59,318 nucleotides of DNA from Anaerolineales bacterium (GTDB lineage: Bacteria > Chloroflexota > Anaerolineae > Anaerolineales > Villigracilaceae): contig JABWAU010000007.1 in assembly GCA_013360875.1 (NCBI GenBank), positions 1 to 59,318 of the forward strand. Direction: 5' to 3'. A program made the position numbers and the translations under genes. Under the pieces are notes generated by a model. The model was not told the DNA's origin and did no database searches. It saw nothing but the letters and a program-made list of their open reading frames with translations. Below, piece after piece: positions 55,219 to 59,318 of this stretch. Each line of letters starts with the position of its first letter. Position 1 is the first letter of the stretch.

Positions 55219-56556
55219 ATGTTCCTCAAACGCTTCCAACTCGGTCTCATCCACGTCGCGGTCGCGATGACCCTCGTTCCCATCAACAGCACGCTCAACC
55301 GCGTGATGATCAAGGAACTCGCCCTCTCCGCCACGCTCGTCGCCATTCTTGCCTCGCTTCCCTATCTCTTTTCCCCCATCCAGGTCGCCATCGGCTCATA
55401 CTCCGACCGGCATCCCATCCTCGGGTTTCGGCGCACGCCGTACATCCTCGTCGGGTTGATCCTCTGCGTGTTGGGCGTCGCCGTCTCTCCGCAAGTCGCG
55501 TTCCTCATGCACGAGAACTTCACGCTCGGTCTGCTCGTGGGCATCCTCGCTTTCGGCGCGTGGGGCATGGGCTACAATCTCTCCGCCGTTTCGTATCTTT
55601 CGCTCGCCTCCGAACTCTCCCCCGAAAACTCGCGCGGCAGGACCATCGCGGTCATGTTCTTCATGATGATCATTTCCATCATCTTCACTGCGATTGGACT
55701 CTCCCGCATGGTGGACCCGTACACGCCCGAGGCTTTGGTCCACGCCTTTGGGATTGTTGCCGCTTCAGCCCTGACTTTGGGCTTGCTGGGCCTCATCAAA
55801 CTTGAGCCACGCTCGACCCCCCTTTCATCCCCCCATTTTTCTGAAGGAAAAATGGGGGGAACGAGGGGGGCATCCGAGAACTATACCGTCAAACAAATGA
55901 CGCAAGCCATCACGGCGAATCCCGTTGCGCGGACGTACTTCATCTACCTGCTGTTGCTGCTCGCCGCCATCCTCGGGCAGGACGTGCTGCTCGAACCGTT
56001 CGCGGCGGAGGCGTTTGATTTGACCGTACGACAAACAACGAGCATCACCTCGATATGGGGGACGTTCGTCCTGATCGCCATCGTCATCGCGGGCGCGCTG
56101 GAGGGACGCGTTCACAAGCGCACCGTCGCGCAATTTGGCAACACAGGCGCGCTGCTTGGGTTTATAGTAATCGTCATTAGTGGTATTCTTTTGAACCAGA
56201 CTGTTTTTTACGCGGGCGTTGTCCTGCTCGGATTCGGCACAGGACTTGCCACGGTCTCGAACCTCTCGTTGATGTTCGACCTCACCGTCCCCGGCATGGT
56301 GGGACTGTACATCGGCGCGTGGGGCTTCTCGAATGCTCTTTCGCGTCTCACGGGGTCCGTGCTGGGAGGCGCGGTGCGCGATGTGGTCACTCAGGTCACG
56401 GGCGATGCGTTGAGTGGTTACCTCGTCGTGTTCGGAATCGAGGCGACGATGCTTGTCATTGCGACGGTGATGTTGTATCGTATTGATGCCAATGCGTTCA
56501 AGAAACAGGCGCAAGAACCATCCTTTGCGGAGAAGGTGGCGCTTGCGGCGGAGTAA
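55219..56556 (+). CDS. BCD/PucC-family MFS transporter
   Basis: The 445-residue membrane protein has about twelve helices. The N-terminal part matches the PUCC family: QLGLIHVAVAMTLVPINSTLNRVMIKEL, SPIQVAIGSYSDRHPILGFRRTPYIL, and SLASELSPENSRGRTIAVMFFMM. Members in phototrophs are linked to bacteriochlorophyll and light-harvesting assembly, but many non-phototrophs have relatives of unknown substrate. A repeat-derived insert (about 200-219: TPLSSPHFS, EGKMGGTRGA) lies in the central cytoplasmic loop. No other photosynthesis gene is seen. Ends one base before a structured repeat leading to a MerR-type gene. Confidence 0.88.
   Translation: MFLKRFQLGLIHVAVAMTLVPINSTLNRVMIKELALSATLVAILASLPYLFSPIQVAIGSYSDRHPILGFRRTPYILVGLILCVLGVAVSPQVAFLMHENFTLGLLVGILAFGAWGMGYNLSAVSYLSLASELSPENSRGRTIAVMFFMMIISIIFTAIGLSRMVDPYTPEALVHAFGIVAASALTLGLLGLIKLEPRSTPLSSPHFSEGKMGGTRGASENYTVKQMTQAITANPVARTYFIYLLLLLAAILGQDVLLEPFAAEAFDLTVRQTTSITSIWGTFVLIAIVIAGALEGRVHKRTVAQFGNTGALLGFIVIVISGILLNQTVFYAGVVLLGFGTGLATVSNLSLMFDLTVPGMVGLYIGAWGFSNALSRLTGSVLGGAVRDVVTQVTGDALSGYLVVFGIEATMLVIATVMLYRIDANAFKKQAQEPSFAEKVALAAE
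55816..55871 (+). repeat. In-frame C-run/G-run inverted repeat inside the PucC-like gene
   Basis: CCCCCCTTTCATCCCCCCAT with arms continuing ...TTTTTC and GAAAAATGGGGGGAACGAGG. Same family as 7289-7347 in dnaE. It encodes a Pro/Ser then Gly/Lys peptide in the loop between helices 6 and 7. Confidence 0.75.
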
Positions 56557-56557
56557 G

Positions 56558-56622
56558 TTTTGCGTAGGCGGCGCTCTCTTGCGCCAAATTAGCGGACGTT
56601 AGAGAACGTCCTCTACGCAAAG
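56558..56622. repeat. Three-way-junction repeat, copy A
   Basis: Outer stem TTTGCGTAG/CTACGCAAA (9 bp), hairpin 1 GGCGC-TCTCTT-GCGCC (56570-56585), hairpin 2 GGACGTT-AGAG-AACGTCC (56594-56611). It fills the gap between the PucC-like stop and the MerR-type ribosome site (AAAGGATATT), so it is placed to influence both. Confidence 0.75.
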
Positions 56623-56628
56623 GATATT

Positions 56629-57255
56629 ATGACTGACGAATGGCTTTCCCTCAGCGACGCGGCGAAATTGCTTGGAGTGCATCCGAGCACGGTGCGGCTT
56701 TGGTCCGATAAGGGCGCGCTGCCGGTCCACAAAACGCGGGGCGGACACCGCCGCTATAAGCGCAGTGAAATCCTCCTTTGGGCAGAGACCAACTTCAGGT
56801 CGAGGGAGGAGGCGTTAGAACCCGAGGGGATGATGAACGAGGTCGTGAAGAACGTCCGCATGCAGATCTCCGAGGGGCGTCTCGAGGCGGAGTCCTGGTA
56901 TCAAAAACTGGATGAGGAGGCGCGCACGCAATATCGCATGAGCGCGCGTTCGTTGTTTCAGGGTCTGATGACGTATGTTTCAACGGATGGGCGGGAAGCA
57001 GAGTCCGAAGCGTATGCCATCGGGTATGAATATGCTTCGCGGGCGAGGAGATATAACCTGAGTTACGTGGACGCGGCGAAGGCGTTTTTATTTTTCCGTG
57101 ATACGCTGGTCGAGTCGGTCATCAAGGTGTACAGCGAAGCCAACGTGCCGACAAAGCGCGCCACCGACATGTACACGAAAATCCACACCTTCACCGACGA
57201 GATTCTCATCAGCCTGCTCGATACCTATCGAAAACTGGAAAACGCGAATCATTGA
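56629..57255 (+). CDS. MerR/excisionase-HTH regulator with RsbRD-like helical domain
   Basis: The 208-residue protein has an N-terminal winged HTH of MerR/excisionase type (LSLSDAAKLLGVHPSTVRLW to RGGHRRYKRSEILLW, residues 5-51). The rest is helical: VVKNVRMQISEGRLEAESWYQKLDEEARTQYRMSARSL, EAYAIGYEYASRARRYNLSYVDAAKAFLFFRDTLVESVIKVYSEA, which resembles the N-terminal globin-like/RsbRD domain of stressosome and methanol-dehydrogenase regulators. It may sense a ligand and control the adjacent PucC-like gene. ATG 56629 follows AAAGG. The next 106 bp contain an inverted repeat, GTGCGTCGCAC/GTGCGACGCAC. Confidence 0.82.
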   Translation: MTDEWLSLSDAAKLLGVHPSTVRLWSDKGALPVHKTRGGHRRYKRSEILLWAETNFRSREEALEPEGMMNEVVKNVRMQISEGRLEAESWYQKLDEEARTQYRMSARSLFQGLMTYVSTDGREAESEAYAIGYEYASRARRYNLSYVDAAKAFLFFRDTLVESVIKVYSEANVPTKRATDMYTKIHTFTDEILISLLDTYRKLENANH

Positions 57256-57264
57256 GTCTGCGCG

Positions 57265-57353
57265 AGTGCGTCGCACTACACCGATTGGAAGTTTCCACTG
57301 CCATTCTGAATCTTGCGAGTGGTCATTCCTTGATTGAACAGTGTGCGACGCAC
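57265..57353. repeat. Inverted repeat AGTGCGTCGCAC / GTGCGACGCAC
   Basis: Eleven-bp arms separated by about 66 bp, between convergent genes. The middle has no gene. Likely another REP-type element that can also end both transcripts. Confidence 0.6.
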
Positions 57354-57361
57354 CCTCACGG

Positions 57362-58177
57362 TTAATCCGCCGCGGCGGGGACGGGCTGCATCACCTCATC
57401 GGGCTGCGGACGGGCGGCGAAGCGGAATCCCGCGTACATCAGGATTGCCGAAACCAATTCCCCAATGTAAAGATACTCGCCATACCCAAGCCGCGTCAGT
57501 GTGCTTGCAAAGCCAATCAACAACGCGCCTGCGGCAATCAACACATTGCCGATGACGCGGTTGGGCATCACACGCTTGCGCCAGAACAGATATGCAGAAT
57601 AGATCGCGCCGCCGACCAGCGTCAGCAAGCCGTAGATATTGAAGAACGGAGTGGTCAGGCGCACGGGTGTGCCGAGCGGCAGGATGCCGCGTACCGCGGT
57701 CACTTCCTCGCCGCGATAGGTCGTGGTGACCGTCAACGCTCCGGCGGGAGCGGTCTCGCCTGCCTCGAGAACCTTCGTCCCGTATTGTTGGCTAATCAAC
57801 TTGTCGGTTGTGAATACGGCGGTGTCGAGTCTGGGCATCACTTGCAGCATCAGGTAACCCGCGAACAGACTCCCGATGACGAGCACGGCAGTCACAACAT
57901 GCACCCACTTCTTGCGGACGAGCAAATACAAAGTCCCGTGCCCAATCCACGCCGCATTCAACGCCGCGCCAAAGAGATACCACGCGAAGAAAACCCACTT
58001 GTTCCACGCCAGCGCGAGGTATGCTTCCGCGAAACTCCCCGCGCCGAACATTGCCAGACCGATGCCCCAGAACAAAAAATGAGGCTGGCGTCGGACGAAA
58101 TACCTCTGTAGCACGTGCGCCACGAATACGAGCATCACGGCTGTCGAGAGGAAGGGCAGGATGTGATTGATGGTCAT
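57362..58177 (-). CDS. Seven-helix membrane protein of unknown function
   Basis: The 271-residue protein has hydrophobic segments at about 5-22, 33-52, 60-77, 80-87/94-112, 176-194, 205-223 and 231-248, and an extracytoplasmic loop (about 113-170) with EAGETAPAGALTVTTTYRG. Small polar N terminus, Pro/Ala tail. I do not recognise a family. ATG 58177 follows GGAGGATAAACC. It lies 24 nt downstream of a 52-residue membrane peptide on the same strand, so they are likely cotranscribed. The location near the MerR-HTH gene is convergent, not operonic. Confidence 0.75.
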   Translation of the reverse strand: MTINHILPFLSTAVMLVFVAHVLQRYFVRRQPHFLFWGIGLAMFGAGSFAEAYLALAWNKWVFFAWYLFGAALNAAWIGHGTLYLLVRKKWVHVVTAVLVIGSLFAGYLMLQVMPRLDTAVFTTDKLISQQYGTKVLEAGETAPAGALTVTTTYRGEEVTAVRGILPLGTPVRLTTPFFNIYGLLTLVGGAIYSAYLFWRKRVMPNRVIGNVLIAAGALLIGFASTLTRLGYGEYLYIGELVSAILMYAGFRFAARPQPDEVMQPVPAAAD

Positions 58178-58201
58178 AATGGTTTATCCTCCAGATTGGA
58201 T

Positions 58202-58360
58202 TTAGAAACGGACAATACCAAGCAGAACGCCCGCGGCGAACAATATCAACCCGAGCGTGATGATCCCCATGAGGATCAACGCAACAGGGACGACCTTTTC
58301 AAAAAGGAACGAATCCTTCGGTATGTGCGATTTTCCGTTTGCGCGCTTTTCCTCGTTCAT
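58202..58360 (-). CDS. 52-residue single-span membrane peptide
   Basis: ATG with GAGGTC upstream, 52 codons, TAA. A charged head (MNEEKRANGKSHIPKDSF) is followed by one transmembrane helix (VVPVALILMGIITLGLILFAAGVLLG) and a short basic end. It lies 24 nt upstream of the seven-helix protein, which suggests a two-gene operon, perhaps as an accessory subunit. Family not recognised. Confidence 0.6.
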   Translation of the reverse strand: MNEEKRANGKSHIPKDSFLFEKVVPVALILMGIITLGLILFAAGVLLGIVRF

Positions 58361-58392
58361 GATGACCTCAGACAATTATGTTGCATTCGTAC

Positions 58393-58446
58393 CGTCCCGA
58401 AGGCTTGGGTGAAACAGCATGTTTTATCACGGAATCCTTCGGGACG
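58393..58446. repeat. CGTCCCGAAGG inverted repeat, copy 4
   Basis: CGTCCCGAAGG and CCTTCGGGACG arms 32 bp apart, in the divergent region between the membrane peptide and the DUF6391 gene. The centre is AT-rich and not paired. Confidence 0.8.
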
Positions 58447-58587
58447 TTCCTCGCAGAATGTTATAGCAATATTGTCCCTTATTTGTGTGAATATGCAACT
58501 GAGTTTGTGAAGGTTTTGATTAAACGAACATGAAGACCTGCCCTATTCCGCATTACATCCATCCCTCGTTACATGTATAATCATCAC

Positions 58588-59076
58588 ATGCTTCTAAACC
58601 TTCCCCTCATCCTCGAAACTCGGCGCAACCACGCGCTCGAACATGCCACGCTCCACGTGCTGGCGCGCACACATGCGCATCAATCCATGGCGGGACATTC
58701 CAACCCCACGGGCTTTTTCCTGCTCGGCGATTTTGAAACCGACGAGGTAAAGTCCGCAGCGGAGGAAGCCTTCGCCCGACTCCGCGCCGGCGAAAGCGGA
58801 CTCGCCGTTCACCCGGGCTGCGGCACCAACCTCGTCGCTGCGACGGTTCTCCCCGCGACCTTTGCCTGGGCGCCGTTTCGAGGAGCCAAATCCACCCGAT
58901 GGCGGATCCTGCTCATCCCCCTCGCATTGACCTTTGCCCTCTTCGGCTACTTCCTCAGCCGTCCGCTCGGTCCCTGGCTTCAGCGTTACATCACCACCGA
59001 GGCGGACCTGGGCGACATGCAGATCGTTGATGTTCGCCTCGTCCGCCAGGGTGTGCACCGCATCATCACGAAATGA
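58588..59076 (+). CDS. DUF6391-family membrane protein
   Basis: The 162-residue protein begins with LETRRNHALEHATLHVLART, then MAGHSNPTGFFLLGDFETDEV, and AVHPGCGTNLVAATVLPA, a His-rich, Gly-rich domain known as DUF6391 in cyanobacteria and Chloroflexota. One or two helices follow (about 90-110 and 112-132, ILLIPLALTFALFGYFL) and a soluble C terminus. The conserved ExHATxH and HPxCGTN motifs could bind metal, but no function is established. ATG 58588 is 6 nt after TATAAT (58576-58581), so it is a leaderless candidate. Confidence 0.78.
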   Translation: MLLNLPLILETRRNHALEHATLHVLARTHAHQSMAGHSNPTGFFLLGDFETDEVKSAAEEAFARLRAGESGLAVHPGCGTNLVAATVLPATFAWAPFRGAKSTRWRILLIPLALTFALFGYFLSRPLGPWLQRYITTEADLGDMQIVDVRLVRQGVHRIITK

Positions 59077-59151
59077 TTTAACCGCGAAGAGGATTTTAAC
59101 TTCGCGAAGAATGAGGAAATCTCTAGCCACCTGATACTTTTGATGTAAATG

Positions 59152-59292
59152 GTGGTCGAGTAGCCCCGAGTGTTCTTCGAGGGGCGTATCAAGACCACAA
59201 TTCCAGCAATTCCTGCCTACATTTGGTCTCGATACGGCGGCAAACAGTAGCATTTCTTGAAAATCAATACTTTTTCTGCCGCCTACTCGACC
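59152..59292. repeat. Two adjacent GTCGAGTAG-type palindromes at the window end
   Basis: First: GTGGTCGAGTAGCCCC to GGGGCGTATCAAGACCAC (59152-59198). Second: GGTCTCGATACGGCGGCA to TGCCGCCTACTCGACC (59225-59292). Both belong to a palindromic repeat type with the ends GGTCTCGATAC and CTACTCGACC. Nothing else is recognisable after the DUF6391 gene; the last 26 bp are unassigned. Confidence 0.7.
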
Positions 59293-59318
59293 AACAGAGC
59301 TCCGTTGAAGCAAACTGT

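Noticed and set aside
55219-56556. Evidence for phototrophy
   Set aside because: A PucC/BCD-family transporter alone is not enough; relatives occur in non-phototrophs, and no bch, puf or pigment gene is present.

Overview
The window looks like a chromosomal segment of a moderately GC-rich, free-living bacterium, most likely Chloroflexota of the Anaerolineae type. This is an inference from the gene repertoire: many GAF/PAS/HD-GYP sensors, TPTPT-rich lipoproteins, a DUF6391 protein, an F420-type luciferase-like oxidoreductase, DtxR regulators with FeoA tails, and intergenic palindromic repeats in several families. No 16S rRNA or universal phylogenetic marker other than dnaE, recF, recN, ssb and def is present, so the placement is unproven. 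I found two tRNA genes, no rRNA, no CRISPR array, no transposase and no phage genes.

Layout. 1-3.1 kb: two small peptides and a PAS-GAF-HD-GYP sensor, tRNA-Arg(GCG) and surE. 3.1-11.4 kb: thioredoxin, tRNA-Lys(TTT), dnaE, an AAC(3)-family acyltransferase with a crotonase, a class 3 lipase and a HAD hydrolase. 11.5-20.3 kb: signalling block with a GAF-GAF-PAS kinase, a broken LuxR-type regulator, an AT-richer patch with two exported proteins, a coupled MBL-fold/asparaginase pair, and two adjacent proteins with degenerate receiver domains. 20.3-23 kb (minus strand): ssb, DUF3467, translin, a PH-like membrane protein and a DNPH1-like hydrolase. 23.1-30.2 kb: a cytochrome b561 gene with an in-frame TGA, two tandem sulfatases, an NBR1-type Ig lipoprotein, and a VapC toxin-antitoxin cassette bracketed by 92-bp direct repeats copied from the end of the next gene. 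30.2-46.4 kb: response regulator, flippase-like membrane protein, redoxin, def, recF, an endonuclease III relative, MazG, an LLM oxidoreductase, an M42 peptidase, a thioesterase, a split membrane-anchored Cas4-like nuclease pair, nadK and recN. 46.5-55 kb: an iron island with dtxR-feoA-feoB-feoC on the minus strand, a second dtxR, and a divergent FbpA/B/C-type Fe(III) ABC transporter. 55-59.3 kb: a PucC/BCD-family transporter, a MerR-HTH regulator, two membrane proteins and a DUF6391 protein.

Three observations stand out. First, the Cas4 signature residues are divided between two neighbouring single-pass membrane proteins (42394-43207), away from any CRISPR locus. Second, the two DtxR paralogues have lost complementary metal sites. 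Third, the segment is rich in small structured repeats. One family of about 90 bp predicts a three-way junction and occurs four times. Two other families have inserted in frame into dnaE, recF and the PucC-like transporter. Several promoter regions are made of degenerate word-like tracts that recur in front of unrelated genes, and at least six genes have a -10-like hexamer only 6-8 nt before the start codon, suggesting leaderless mRNAs.
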